The notes beneath the pieces are model-generated. The model made no database searches. It was not told the origin of the DNA and saw only the letters and a list, made by a program, of their open reading frames with translations. From Methanobacteriota archaeon (GTDB taxonomy: Bacteria > Myxococcota > UBA727 > JABDBI01), in NCBI GenBank assembly GCA_013288705.1, contig JABDBI010000018.1, forward strand, positions 1 to 34,007: a DNA stretch of 34,007 nt, in the 5' to 3' direction. Below are positions 6,862-15,086 of the stretch, piece by piece; within the stretch, counting starts at the first letter, position 1, and each line of letters opens with the position of its first letter. The position numbers and the translations under genes are program-made.

Positions 6862-7584
6862 ATGCGTATGAAACGATTGCTCAAGATTGGCCTATTGATT
6901 CTTCTGATCGTTGTTCTTGCCGATCTATTCGTACAATTGCCAAGTGATGCAACGCAGTCCGACGGCGTACCGATTCGTCATGCAACCGTGTGGGAGGTCT
7001 ATACCAAGCAAAAGGTTGTGGCGCTCACCTTCGATGACGGCCCGCGACCACCATATACAACAGAAATTCTCAGCATCTTGCATGACGCTCATATCAAAGC
7101 GACATTTTTTGTAATTGGCGAGAATGCTGCCCGATACAAGGAGCTCGTGAAAGAGACCTTAGACGCGGGTCATCAGGTCGGCAATCATTCTTGGACCCAT
7201 AGTGAGCCTATCCTGAGGCATGAGGACTTGGCTTTGCAGGAAATCGAGCGCACAGATAAGCTGCTTCGGAGTCTAGGTGTCAAAGGATATATTGAGTTTC
7301 GCGCCCCCTATGGGGAAACGCCACCGGGGTTAAAAAAGGCGCTGGCAACTCTTGGTCGGCGTGATGTTCTATTTGATGTGAACCCGAACGATTGGGAAAA
7401 TCCGCCTCCCGGCGAGATAGCCGCGCGCGTGTTACGGCGCACCAGACCTGGATCGATCATCGATCTGCATGATGGCGGGGGGATTCGACGCAATACAGTG
7501 GCAGCGACCCCGATGATTATCGAGGGGCTGCTCAAAGAAGGTTATCGATTTGTTACCGTCGAGGAACTGCTTCAGCTGAAGTAG
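6862..7584 (+). CDS. Polysaccharide deacetylase (NodB/CE4 family)
   Basis: 240 aa. An N-terminal hydrophobic segment (residues 5-22) acts as signal anchor, placing the enzyme in the periplasm or cell envelope. The NodB motifs are complete: TFDDGP (56-61; catalytic Asp58 and metal-binding Asp59), HSWTH (109-113; metal-binding His pair), RAPYGE, NPNDWENP and IDLHDGG with the late catalytic His. CE4 enzymes remove acetyl groups from peptidoglycan or other N-acetylated glycans; the substrate cannot be read from the sequence. Length is normal for a single-domain member. The 3' end overlaps the end of hemE on the other strand by 32 nt. An alternative ATG lies two codons downstream. Confidence 0.92.
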   Translation: MRMKRLLKIGLLILLIVVLADLFVQLPSDATQSDGVPIRHATVWEVYTKQKVVALTFDDGPRPPYTTEILSILHDAHIKATFFVIGENAARYKELVKETLDAGHQVGNHSWTHSEPILRHEDLALQEIERTDKLLRSLGVKGYIEFRAPYGETPPGLKKALATLGRRDVLFDVNPNDWENPPPGEIAARVLRRTRPGSIIDLHDGGGIRRNTVAATPMIIEGLLKEGYRFVTVEELLQLK

Positions 7585-8608
7585 CGACCAGATCCACAAG
7601 CCTCTTCACATTATCTTCGGGCGTTTGCTGCAAAATCCCATGCCCTAGATTAAAGATAAAACCTGCTCGGTTCGCATGTACGCGCGACGCCTGCTCGAGT
7701 AATCGAAGCGCGCACTTTTCAAGCTCTGGCCAAGGCGCAAGCAGTGCCATCGGGTCGAGGTTGCCCTGAATCGCTGAGCGCGTGCCCAACGCCCGCCACG
7801 CGACGTCCAAATCTATGCGCCAATCCACACTAACCACGTCAGCTCCGAGCTCGGCGAGAAGTGGCAAGTAACCAGAAGTGCCTGTGCTGAAATAAATGAC
7901 AGGGACATCTGTGGTCTTGGCATGTGCGATGACTTTCCTCACGTAAGGCATCACATAAGTTGCGTAATCACTTGGACTTAAAGCACCAGCCCAGCTGTCG
8001 AAAAGCTGCAATGCTTGCGCACCGGCGCGCACCTGGGCGCACATGTAGTTGCCAATCACCGCGCTTAATTTTTCCATTAGCAGGTGCCACGCATGTGGCT
8101 CGCCGTACATCATCTGCTTGGTTAAACGATACTCACGGCTACCGCCGCCCTCAATAGCGTAAGATGCGAGTGTAAACGGCGCTCCGGAGAAGCCAATGAG
8201 CGGAATGCCGCGGGTATCGAGCTCCTTGCGCGCGAGTTTAATCGCGTCGAGCGTAAACCAAAGTGACTCTTCTGCAGGAGGAGTGCGAAGTGCGTCGATA
8301 TCAGCAGACGTGCGAATCGGATTCTCAATATGTGGTCCTTCACCTTGTAAAAACGTGAGCTTAAGTCCCATGCCCTCAAGTATCGGAAGAATGTCGGAAA
8401 AAATAATCGCCGCGTCCATGCCAAATGCGTCGATGGGCTGTAGCGTCACCTCGCAAGCGAGCTCGGGCGTTTTGACCATCTCGAGCAGACCATGCTTTTC
8501 TCTAAGCTTGCGATACGCAGCCATGTAGCGCCCAGCCTGGCGCATGAGCCAGATGGGCGTATTGTAGGAATTTTGCCCGCGGCAAGCGTCGAGGAATCGG
8601 ATATTCAT
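7553..8608 (-). CDS. hemE: Uroporphyrinogen decarboxylase
   Basis: 351 aa, full length. HemE removes four carboxylates from uroporphyrinogen III to give coproporphyrinogen III in the cytoplasm. The N-terminal signature PIWLMRQAGRYMAAYRKLR carries the invariant substrate-binding Arg residues. The later GFSGAPFTLASYAIEGGGS motif and the C-terminal GFIFNLGHGILQQTPEDNV signature are also present. It is the last gene of the heme operon. Its ATG lies directly after the hemB stop, with GGAG of the hemB 3' end as ribosome-binding site 6 nt upstream. The final codons overlap the convergent deacetylase gene, so the two transcripts would be antisense at their ends. Confidence 0.97.
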   Translation of the reverse strand: MNIRFLDACRGQNSYNTPIWLMRQAGRYMAAYRKLREKHGLLEMVKTPELACEVTLQPIDAFGMDAAIIFSDILPILEGMGLKLTFLQGEGPHIENPIRTSADIDALRTPPAEESLWFTLDAIKLARKELDTRGIPLIGFSGAPFTLASYAIEGGGSREYRLTKQMMYGEPHAWHLLMEKLSAVIGNYMCAQVRAGAQALQLFDSWAGALSPSDYATYVMPYVRKVIAHAKTTDVPVIYFSTGTSGYLPLLAELGADVVSVDWRIDLDVAWRALGTRSAIQGNLDPMALLAPWPELEKCALRLLEQASRVHANRAGFIFNLGHGILQQTPEDNVKRLVDLVATSAEAVPRR

Positions 8609-9601
8609 TTAGTTCTCCAGCCATTTGGCTGCATCTTTGGCGAAATAGGTCAAAATCATATCTGCGCCAGCGCGCTTGATGGACGTCAAGCTCTCGAGCG
8701 CACAGCGTTGCAAATCGAGCCAGCCATTTTGTGCGGCCGCATGCAACATGGCGTATTCGCCGCTCACATGGTAGGCAGCCACGGGCACGTCGAACTTGTT
8801 GCGCACGGCAGCAACAACATCCAGATAAGGCAGGGCAGGCTTCACCATCACGATATCGGCGCCTTCAGCAATATCGATAGCAACTTCTTTGAGCGCTTCA
8901 CGCGCATTGCCGGGATCCATCTGATAGGTCGTGCGGTCGCCAAATTGCGGTGCACACTCAGCGGCGTTGCGGAACGGCCCATAAAACGCGCTCGCATATT
9001 TGGCGGCGTAACTCATAATCGGCGTGTAGACAAAGCCGGCGCCGTTCAGCCCCTCACGGATTGCATGCACCATACCATCGATCATGCCCGAAGGCGCGAT
9101 CATGTCTGCACCTGCACGCGCGTGGACAACCGATGCATCGCGCAAATATTGGAGCGTTGGTTCATTGAGCATGTGGTTGTTGGACGGATCGATGATGGTG
9201 CAGTGACCATGATCCGAGTAGTCGCACAAACACATGTCGGAGATGACCATGAGGTCGGGGCAGGTGTCTTTGATCAGGCGAATGGCACGCGGGATGATGC
9301 CATCGTCGTGCAAGTTGTCACTGCCTTGGGCGTCTTTGTGCTCGGGGATGCCAAAAGGCATCACGGCGAGAATTCCTAGTTTGTGAATCTCTTTAATTTC
9401 TTTTGCTAAGCGATCGATTGTAAACTGAAATTGCCCTGGCATTGAGGAAATTTCTCGCACGTCGTCTTTGCCGTGGCGGATGAAAATCGGGTAGATGAGA
9501 TTTTGCGGCGTCACCGTGTTTTCTCGTACCAATGTGCGCATGTTGGGGGTGCGGCGTAGGCGGCGAGGGCGGTAGGTTGGGTAAGTGGGGAACGTGGTCA
9601 T
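8609..9601 (-). CDS. hemB: Delta-aminolevulinic acid dehydratase (porphobilinogen synthase)
   Basis: 330 aa, full length. It condenses two 5-aminolevulinate molecules into porphobilinogen. The Schiff-base lysine is in MVKPALPYLD, and the second active-site Lys region is the YAAKYASAFYGPFR stretch. The segment DMCLCDYSDHGHC holds three Cys, as in zinc-dependent enzymes, not the Asp-containing magnesium type. The C-terminal LTYFAKDAAKWL is the usual family end. The start overlaps the hemD stop by 4 nt (ATGA), so it is coupled within the operon. Confidence 0.97.
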   Translation of the reverse strand: MTTFPTYPTYRPRRLRRTPNMRTLVRENTVTPQNLIYPIFIRHGKDDVREISSMPGQFQFTIDRLAKEIKEIHKLGILAVMPFGIPEHKDAQGSDNLHDDGIIPRAIRLIKDTCPDLMVISDMCLCDYSDHGHCTIIDPSNNHMLNEPTLQYLRDASVVHARAGADMIAPSGMIDGMVHAIREGLNGAGFVYTPIMSYAAKYASAFYGPFRNAAECAPQFGDRTTYQMDPGNAREALKEVAIDIAEGADIVMVKPALPYLDVVAAVRNKFDVPVAAYHVSGEYAMLHAAAQNGWLDLQRCALESLTSIKRAGADMILTYFAKDAAKWLEN

Positions 9602-10347
9602 GCAAAATGCTCCTCTAAGGCTGCGATGAGTCCGTCGGTGGTATGGTCTTTGGCGGTGACAATAGACTTAAAGTTATACTTGACAGCTTCGCGATAAGTT
9701 GTTGGACCGATGCATGCTATCGAAATATCTTTAAGAATTTCGATGGATGCACCCTCATCGTTGAGACGCTCTATAAAGTAACGCAGGGCCGAGGGGCTGG
9801 CAAATGTAACGGCGCTAATTTGTTTATCTCGAAGATGGGAGAGGAAATGAATGCCACCGGAGCCTTTTAGCGTTTGATATGCGACTACACGCGTGATATG
9901 CGCGCCTTTGCGCACGAGCGCTTCTTCAAGCACATCTCCCCCAATATGGGATTGCGGCAAGAATACGTTCTCGCCGGCGCGCACGGGCAGGACTGCAGCA
10001 AGAGATGCGGCATCGAAGCGTTGGGGCACGATGTGTGGCGTAATGCCAAAAACCGTTTGAACCGCCCGCGCCGTTTCACGCCCCACCGCGGCAATTTTAT
10101 TTCCCCCTTTGAAAAAGGGGGTAGGGGGATTTTCCCGATTCAGCTTCGCAGCAAGCGCACAAACCGCGTTCTGACTAGCAAATACGATCCAGTCTGGATT
10201 TTCCGGAACATCGTAATCCGACGCGTATTGGATCTCCACACACGGGTATAGGAGCGGCAATGCGCCACACTCTTCTAATCGGCGCGCAAAAGTTGACGCC
10301 TGCGTGGAAGCGCGCGTCACAACAATACGCTTGCCAGCAAGACTCAT
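9598..10347 (-). CDS. hemD: Uroporphyrinogen-III synthase with an in-frame repeat insertion
   Basis: 249 aa. HemD cyclises hydroxymethylbilane to uroporphyrinogen III. The sequence is poorly conserved in the family, but IVVTRASTQASTFARRLEECGA at the start, DWIVFASQNAV, KIAAVGRETARAV and SIACIGPTTYREA are typical, and the gene sits between hemC and hemB. Residues encoded by 10098-10133 (NPPTPFFKGGNK region) come from a dispersed repeat identical over 31 nt to the inverted repeats around the DUF559 gene at 19.7-20.2 kb. The insertion keeps the frame and falls just before the conserved AVGRETA strand, probably in a surface loop, so the enzyme may still work. It overlaps both neighbours by 4 nt. 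Confidence 0.93.
   Translation of the reverse strand: MSLAGKRIVVTRASTQASTFARRLEECGALPLLYPCVEIQYASDYDVPENPDWIVFASQNAVCALAAKLNRENPPTPFFKGGNKIAAVGRETARAVQTVFGITPHIVPQRFDAASLAAVLPVRAGENVFLPQSHIGGDVLEEALVRKGAHITRVVAYQTLKGSGGIHFLSHLRDKQISAVTFASPSALRYFIERLNDEGASIEILKDISIACIGPTTYREAVKYNFKSIVTAKDHTTDGLIAALEEHFA
10098..10133 (-). repeat. Dispersed C/G-tract repeat, copy inside hemD
   Basis: On the plus strand bases 10103-10133 (five C, TTTGAAAAA, five G, TA, five G, ATTTT) match the DUF559-flanking repeats exactly over 31 nt. Only the first five bases of the 36-nt unit differ (3 of 5 identical). The C5/G5 arms can pair as a short hairpin. It is the only copy in the window not next to the DUF559 gene. 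Confidence 0.85.
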
Positions 10348-11288
10348 CCGATTGCCCCCAGCAGTTCTTGCGCCCCTTGCTGAATGGCCTGCTCGGCGAG
10401 CCTTAGCCCAAGCTCCTGTGCACCTGATATATTAGGCAGACCTCGTCCGTTTACAGAAATTTTCTTTTTACCATCCGGCGATAGCACAGAACCATTCAGT
10501 AAAAGATCATCTCCATCGAGACAAGCATACGCAGCGACAGGAATAGAACAACCACCACCAAGCGCCTGCAAAAACGTTCGTTCCGCTAACGTGGCGATAT
10601 GTGTAGGCATATGAAAAATCGGTTCCAGAAAACCAGCCATCGAAGAAGCAATTTTGTACTGCACAGCTAATGCACCCTGCGCGGGCGCAGGAAGCATGAC
10701 ATCGGGCGAAAGTGCTTCGGAGACAACATCGAGGCGTTTAAGCCGTGCAAGGCCAGCAAAAGCCAGTACAATCGCATCATAGGGGCCACTCTCATCGAGA
10801 GCCTTGCTAACACGAGTATCGACATTACCGCGAATGTTAAGAAGCTTTAAATCAGGTCGCAGATTCAGCAGCTGGGCCGCACGTCTCGTACTACTCGTGC
10901 CCACTGACGCGCCTAGGGGTAGCGTGCTTAGCGAGTAGCCGCGCCTGCTGACGAGCGCGTCTTGCGGGTTCTCGCGCGTGGTGGTGATGCAAGCGAGTGA
11001 AGCACTGTCCTCGACCGGCAAATCTTTCTGGCTATGGACGGCGAGATCAATATGGCCACTTTGCAATGCCGCTTCGATTTCAGCGGTAAAAAGGCCTTTA
11101 CCACCAATTTCGGGCAACGGCTCTTCGAGGATTTCGTCACCTCGCGTACGGATGATAACGATTTCGATTTGCTGCGAAGGCCACGCTTTTTGCAGCATTT
11201 GCGCCACATGCTGTGTTTGGATCCTGGATAACGACGAGCCGCGCGCGCCAATTCGAATGGGTTTTGCAAAAGTTTTCTCATAGGTCAT
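10344..11288 (-). CDS. hemC: Porphobilinogen deaminase (hydroxymethylbilane synthase)
   Basis: 314 aa, full length. It polymerises four porphobilinogens into hydroxymethylbilane. Cys247 in LGGGCSIPVAAYA binds the dipyrromethane cofactor. DLAVHSQKDLP holds the catalytic Asp (position 89), with Gln where Met is common. GTSSTRRAAQL and IRGNVDTR are the usual cofactor- and substrate-binding Arg motifs. The N-terminal IRIGARGSSLSRIQT is typical. The start overlaps the hemH stop by 4 nt and the end overlaps hemD by 4 nt. Confidence 0.97.
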   Translation of the reverse strand: MTYEKTFAKPIRIGARGSSLSRIQTQHVAQMLQKAWPSQQIEIVIIRTRGDEILEEPLPEIGGKGLFTAEIEAALQSGHIDLAVHSQKDLPVEDSASLACITTTRENPQDALVSRRGYSLSTLPLGASVGTSSTRRAAQLLNLRPDLKLLNIRGNVDTRVSKALDESGPYDAIVLAFAGLARLKRLDVVSEALSPDVMLPAPAQGALAVQYKIASSMAGFLEPIFHMPTHIATLAERTFLQALGGGCSIPVAAYACLDGDDLLLNGSVLSPDGKKKISVNGRGLPNISGAQELGLRLAEQAIQQGAQELLGAIG

Positions 11289-12193
11289 TGCACGCTTTCA
11301 TAAGGGCATGTGGCCGCAAAATCAATGCAGGCGCGGAGTATATCCACCATTTCCGGCCTATCGTTCAACATGGGAGTTCTGGTAAGCGATATCCCGTTCT
11401 TATAAGCGATTTCTTGGAAAAGAACATCAATATCGTAAAGAATCTCGATATGCTCCGCCACAAACCCGATAGGGGAAAGGACTATCTCCTTCACCCCCTT
11501 TTGTGCAAGCTCCGGAATCAAATGCTCGACATGCGGCGACAGCCAGGTGCTATCGGTTTTCGACGCACTCTGAAACCCGAGCACCCACTGCTCCCGCGAA
11601 AGCCCAAGCCGCTCAGCAACCAATCTACAAGTCTGAAGCAATTGCTCCACATAAGGATCGCCAGAGCCAAGCGCCGATATGGGCAAGCTATGCGCCGTAA
11701 ACAGCAATACCTCCCTCTCCCGCAGGGCGGGAGAGGGACTAAGGGTGAGGGTGGTAGCATCAATAAAGCTCGCCAAATCATGCCAACTCCGCACAAACCG
11801 ACACCCCATCCCCGACGTCAACCGCTTCCTATACCCCCCAATACTCAACTCACTAAAATGCGGCGCCAAACAAATCGCCGTATACCTCTCCACCCCATCT
11901 CTTTCCATCTGCCTAAGCGTATCCTCAATCAAAGGATCCCAATATTTCATCCCCACATACACAGGTAATTGAATGCTCTCACTTAACTTCTGCGCAAGAC
12001 TTCGCGTGATAGCAAGCAGCGGCGACTTCCCCCCAACTCGCCGATAACGCTCCTCAATCGTAAGGGCAATTTCCGGCGTCAACCGATTGCCAAGAATATT
12101 GGCAAGAAATGGCTTCACATCGTCAAGCGATGAAGGCCCACCATGGGCGAGCAGCAAGACAGCTTCCGAGCTTTTTTTGCATGGCGTGAGCAT
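11285..12193 (-). CDS. hemH: Ferrochelatase, first gene of the heme operon
   Basis: 302 aa from ATG 12193. An ATG 18 codons further upstream (12247) would overlap the divergent oxidase and adds residues atypical of the family. HemH inserts ferrous iron into the porphyrin at the last step. AVLLLAHGGPSSLDDVKPFL opens the protein, LLFTAHSLP holds the catalytic His, and GFVAEHIEILYDID holds the conserved Glu. Directly before LLFTAHSLP the protein has an in-frame insertion (TLTLSPSPALRERE) encoded by a perfect palindrome at 11713-11737 and its flank. Whether the enzyme prefers protoporphyrin or coproporphyrin cannot be told from the sequence. Confidence 0.93.
   Translation of the reverse strand: MLTPCKKSSEAVLLLAHGGPSSLDDVKPFLANILGNRLTPEIALTIEERYRRVGGKSPLLAITRSLAQKLSESIQLPVYVGMKYWDPLIEDTLRQMERDGVERYTAICLAPHFSELSIGGYRKRLTSGMGCRFVRSWHDLASFIDATTLTLSPSPALREREVLLFTAHSLPISALGSGDPYVEQLLQTCRLVAERLGLSREQWVLGFQSASKTDSTWLSPHVEHLIPELAQKGVKEIVLSPIGFVAEHIEILYDIDVLFQEIAYKNGISLTRTPMLNDRPEMVDILRACIDFAATCPYESVQ
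11713..11737. repeat. Perfect palindrome (11-bp arms) inside hemH
   Basis: CCCTCTCCCGC (11713-11723), loop AGG, GCGGGAGAGGG (11727-11737), followed by ACTAAGGGTGAGGG. The two arms are exact reverse complements. Repeats of this CCCTCTCCC...GGGAGAGGG...GGGTGAGGG type occur dispersed in many bacterial genomes. Here it is translated in frame as SPSPALRER just before the ferrochelatase active-site His. Confidence 0.8.
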
Positions 12194-12241
12194 TGGCTTT
12201 TTACCTAATGCCCTGTGTACAATCTTCAAAGGGGGTCTTTT

Positions 12242-13687
12242 GTGCAAAACAGTCTTCAGGAAGCGCTACTTCAATGGCGAACCACCATCGGCCCCGACCA
12301 TGTTGCAACCGATATTGTCACATTGGTTGCTGCGCAAACTGCCACGTTCGCAACCGGCATTCAGGTGCCGGCGATTTTATACCCGAGTAGCACCGAGGAA
12401 GTCGCCAAATGCCTGCGCATTGCCTCGGAGCATCGCATCCCTATTTATCCGGTGAGCACCGGCAAAAACTGGGGGAATGGCTCGCGTGTGCCAGCTAGCC
12501 AAGGCTGCGTGATTTTAGATCTGAGCCGCATGAATCGCATTATCGACTTCAACGAAGAGCTGGCCTACGCTGCGGTGGAGCCGGGTGTGACAAGCCGACA
12601 AATGAGCGCGTTCCTGCGCGCCCAAAACAGCAGGCTACGCGTGAGCAAAAACGGTACATCGCCTGATGCTAGTCTTATCGGCAATGCGCTCGAGCGAGGC
12701 GACGGCGGCGGATTATATGGCGAACGTGTCGACTATGTTTGTGGCTTAGAGGTGGTATTGCCGACTGGTGAAATCATCCACACGGGTTTTCAGCGTTTCC
12801 CCGATGCGCGTTGTAAGTATCTGAGCCGCGCTGGCTTGGGGCCTGGCTTTGATGGCTTGTTTTTTCAATCCAATTTGGGCGTCGTCACCCAAATGACCTT
12901 ATGGCTTGAGCCCATCCCCAGATTCGAGCGCCGCATCGTATTTGCTGCAGATAAATTAGACCGAATGGAAAAAGTAATTGATCAATTGCGTGTACTTAAG
13001 ATGAATAACTTAATTCATAGCATTAGCATTTGGAACAATTTCAAAGTGCTCTCGCGTGTCACACAGTATTCGAAGCAACATCGCGTTGCTGCTTGGATTG
13101 GCCAGTGTCGAATTTCTGCCAGCAGTCGAATCCAGTCATGGAGTCAAAAAAGGTTGGTGATGCGGGCGTTGCTGCCGTTCGTGACCCGCATTGGATCTGT
13201 GCGCTACGGGGACGAGCCAGATGAAAATGGCAACTTGCAGATTGCGTATTGGCGCAAGAGAACGCCGATGCCAAACAACCCCAATCCGGATCAAGATGGA
13301 TGCGGTCTTATCTGGTGCATGCCGCTGGTCCCCTTTAGAGGAGAAGACGCTGGGGTTGCGATAAAACTCATGGAAGAAATTGCATCCAAGCATCACTTCG
13401 AGCCGAATCTAGCCGTGCTCGGCACTGAACAAAGAACGTTAAGGCTTGTGGGTGGAATTATTTATGATCGGGAAGTGGAGAGCGAAGATGAGAAGGCGAT
13501 GCGTTGCCACGATGAGATGCTACAAGCGCTGATTGGTGAAGGATTTCATCCCTATCGCCTGGGTATTCAATCGATGCATGCCGCGCTTTCGAAATTAGAT
13601 GCGACAGGTGACGTATGGGCGCGTATCAAGAGCGCACTCGATCCGGAGCAAGTGCTTGCCCCCGGGCGTTATGTGCTGAAGCGCTAA
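12242..13687 (+). CDS. FAD-linked oxidase, vanillyl-alcohol oxidase / 4-cresol dehydrogenase type
   Basis: 481 aa from GTG 12242, which has AAAGGGGG 6 nt upstream; an in-frame GTG at 12215 would include that ribosome-binding site in the coding region. The N-terminal FAD-binding (PCMH) domain is clear: ILYPSSTEEVAKCLRIA, PIYPVSTGKNWGNGSRVP, CVILDLSRMNRI and AYAAVEPGVTSRQM. FQSNLGVVTQMTLWL and the C-terminal DPEQVLAPGRYV follow the family pattern. The closest named relatives by pattern are 4-cresol dehydrogenase and related phenol oxidases; the true substrate is unknown. It is transcribed divergently from hemH, with only 48 nt between the starts. No cytochrome partner is nearby. Confidence 0.88.
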   Translation: MQNSLQEALLQWRTTIGPDHVATDIVTLVAAQTATFATGIQVPAILYPSSTEEVAKCLRIASEHRIPIYPVSTGKNWGNGSRVPASQGCVILDLSRMNRIIDFNEELAYAAVEPGVTSRQMSAFLRAQNSRLRVSKNGTSPDASLIGNALERGDGGGLYGERVDYVCGLEVVLPTGEIIHTGFQRFPDARCKYLSRAGLGPGFDGLFFQSNLGVVTQMTLWLEPIPRFERRIVFAADKLDRMEKVIDQLRVLKMNNLIHSISIWNNFKVLSRVTQYSKQHRVAAWIGQCRISASSRIQSWSQKRLVMRALLPFVTRIGSVRYGDEPDENGNLQIAYWRKRTPMPNNPNPDQDGCGLIWCMPLVPFRGEDAGVAIKLMEEIASKHHFEPNLAVLGTEQRTLRLVGGIIYDREVESEDEKAMRCHDEMLQALIGEGFHPYRLGIQSMHAALSKLDATGDVWARIKSALDPEQVLAPGRYVLKR

Positions 13688-13953
13688 GCCCAACCCTTGG
13701 TTGCAAAGTAAAGAAGCGAATCTACAACAACAATTGCTGTGGCAAGTAATGCGTAGCGCCCTGCGTAGCGAATCCCAGCCTTGCGTGAAAATCCAAGCCA
13801 GCCCAAGTAGCCAAAATACGCAGTTGTCGAGATGAAGTCGAGCACCACATAGCCTTTATTCGGCTGAAAGCCAAACGTGAGGACAACGAGCCTGCCGAAC
13901 AAGTCTAAGCTGATTAAGAAGAGTAAAATTCGATGCAGGGTGCGATCAGACAT
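13684..13953 (-). CDS. Small three-helix membrane protein
   Basis: 89 aa from ATG 13953 (a TTG six codons upstream is possible). Three hydrophobic stretches are visible: ILLFLISLDLFGRLVVLTF, YVVLDFISTTAYFGYLGWLGF and YALLATAIVVVDSLLYFA. There is no catalytic motif and I do not recognise the family. It is convergent with the FAD oxidase (4-nt overlap at the ends) and lies downstream of the DsbA-like gene on the same strand. Confidence 0.7.
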   Translation of the reverse strand: MSDRTLHRILLFLISLDLFGRLVVLTFGFQPNKGYVVLDFISTTAYFGYLGWLGFSRKAGIRYAGRYALLATAIVVVDSLLYFATKGWA

Positions 13954-14038
13954 GGGGCGTGACCTGTGCAAAATTCAACATACCTGGCCAGAATTGCACG
14001 AGTTGCTGGGTTCTCGCAATCAAAAGACGATTTTTACT

Positions 14039-14941
14039 TTAGTTGCAAGACGCCGTCTGACGGCCCTCTTCCATTTCTGCGCGCAATCTAAATCCGCCCT
14101 GGTTGAGGGCCAAATGATAAGGCCGACCGTTAAAGTAAAGAGCAGGCGTGCCTTTAATCTCAAGCGCTTTCCCTTCTTTGATGCTGCGCTCAACTCTATC
14201 GATCACTGCTGCACTCTTTCGATCCCGTTCAAAGCGTTTCACGTCGAGCCCAATGGCCTTGGCGTGTTTGGCAAAAAGATCTTCCGTCATTTGGGTCTGC
14301 GCTGCAAAAATGGCGTCGTGCATTTCCCAGAATTTGCCTTGCTGCGCGGCTGCTTCTGCAGCAATCGCTGCTGCCCGTGCCATAGGATGACCCTCTAAGG
14401 GGAAGTGTTTAAAAATGACACGGTATTTCGTGGGCTCTTCTTGCACTAAGAGAGCAAGTTCCTTCGCCGTGTCTTTGCAGTGAGTGCACTGAAAATCTGC
14501 GTACTCTACAATCGTAATAGGTGCATTTTTCTTGTTACCCTTGCTTGCATATCCCTTAATATCGATAGATTTGACCTGCGACTTAAATCCCTCACTGCCA
14601 ACATCCTTGGCCAAGGCTTCAGCAAGGATATCGGTTGGCACAGCCTCTTCCTGCATGCGATCTGCAATCCACTGCCCCAAAATGATGGCAGGTTTGCACT
14701 TGCTGCCTTCTTGCAAGCAACCAGCAAATGTCTTGGGACAGTCACAAGGGCAGGTCTCTTCGTTCATGATCTTGACGAAATCTTGCATTTGCTTCGGGTT
14801 CATTCCCTGCAAACGCAGGGTTGGAAACTGAACGAATTGCGGCGCGACCTTTGCTGGCTTCTTCTCTGGTGCCGACTCCGCATCCTTGGTGGTACAGCCA
14901 CCCAGAACAAAAAGGATGAGTGCAAAAAGACGACAATCCAT
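14039..14941 (-). CDS. Lipoprotein DsbA-family thioredoxin-fold protein
   Basis: 300 aa. The N-terminus (LFALILFVLGGC) is a lipoprotein signal with Cys16 as the lipidated residue, so it is probably anchored facing the periplasm. A Cys-rich region follows (Cys at 64, 66, 68, 75, 82; ETCPCDCPKTFAGCL), then a DsbA/thioredoxin domain from about residue 140. That domain has VEYADFQCTHC (active site Cys152-Cys155), FKHFPLEGHPMARAAAIAAEAA, KFWEMHDAIFA and the cis-Pro loop IKGTPALYFNG. It would catalyse disulfide exchange on exported proteins. The Cys-rich N-terminal region is something I associate with deltaproteobacterial relatives, not with E. coli DsbA. No DsbB partner is in the window. Confidence 0.88.
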   Translation of the reverse strand: MDCRLFALILFVLGGCTTKDAESAPEKKPAKVAPQFVQFPTLRLQGMNPKQMQDFVKIMNEETCPCDCPKTFAGCLQEGSKCKPAIILGQWIADRMQEEAVPTDILAEALAKDVGSEGFKSQVKSIDIKGYASKGNKKNAPITIVEYADFQCTHCKDTAKELALLVQEEPTKYRVIFKHFPLEGHPMARAAAIAAEAAAQQGKFWEMHDAIFAAQTQMTEDLFAKHAKAIGLDVKRFERDRKSAAVIDRVERSIKEGKALEIKGTPALYFNGRPYHLALNQGGFRLRAEMEEGRQTASCN

Positions 14942-14960
14942 AAATCCCTACCTCAAAGCG

Positions 14961-15034
<74 letters not shown>

Positions 15035-15086
15035 TTGAAAACCTGCGTTTGTTGTGGTCATTATCTTATCCCTAGGGCATTTGGCA

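Noticed and set aside
6194..6871. 225-codon open frame opposite the YopT-like gene
   Set aside because: It overlaps the leader-protein gene, which has a strong leader motif; the antisense product is low-complexity Arg/Ser/Cys-rich sequence.
8492..9379. 295-codon open frame opposite hemE/hemB
   Set aside because: It mirrors the hemB coding strand and its translation has no recognisable protein pattern.
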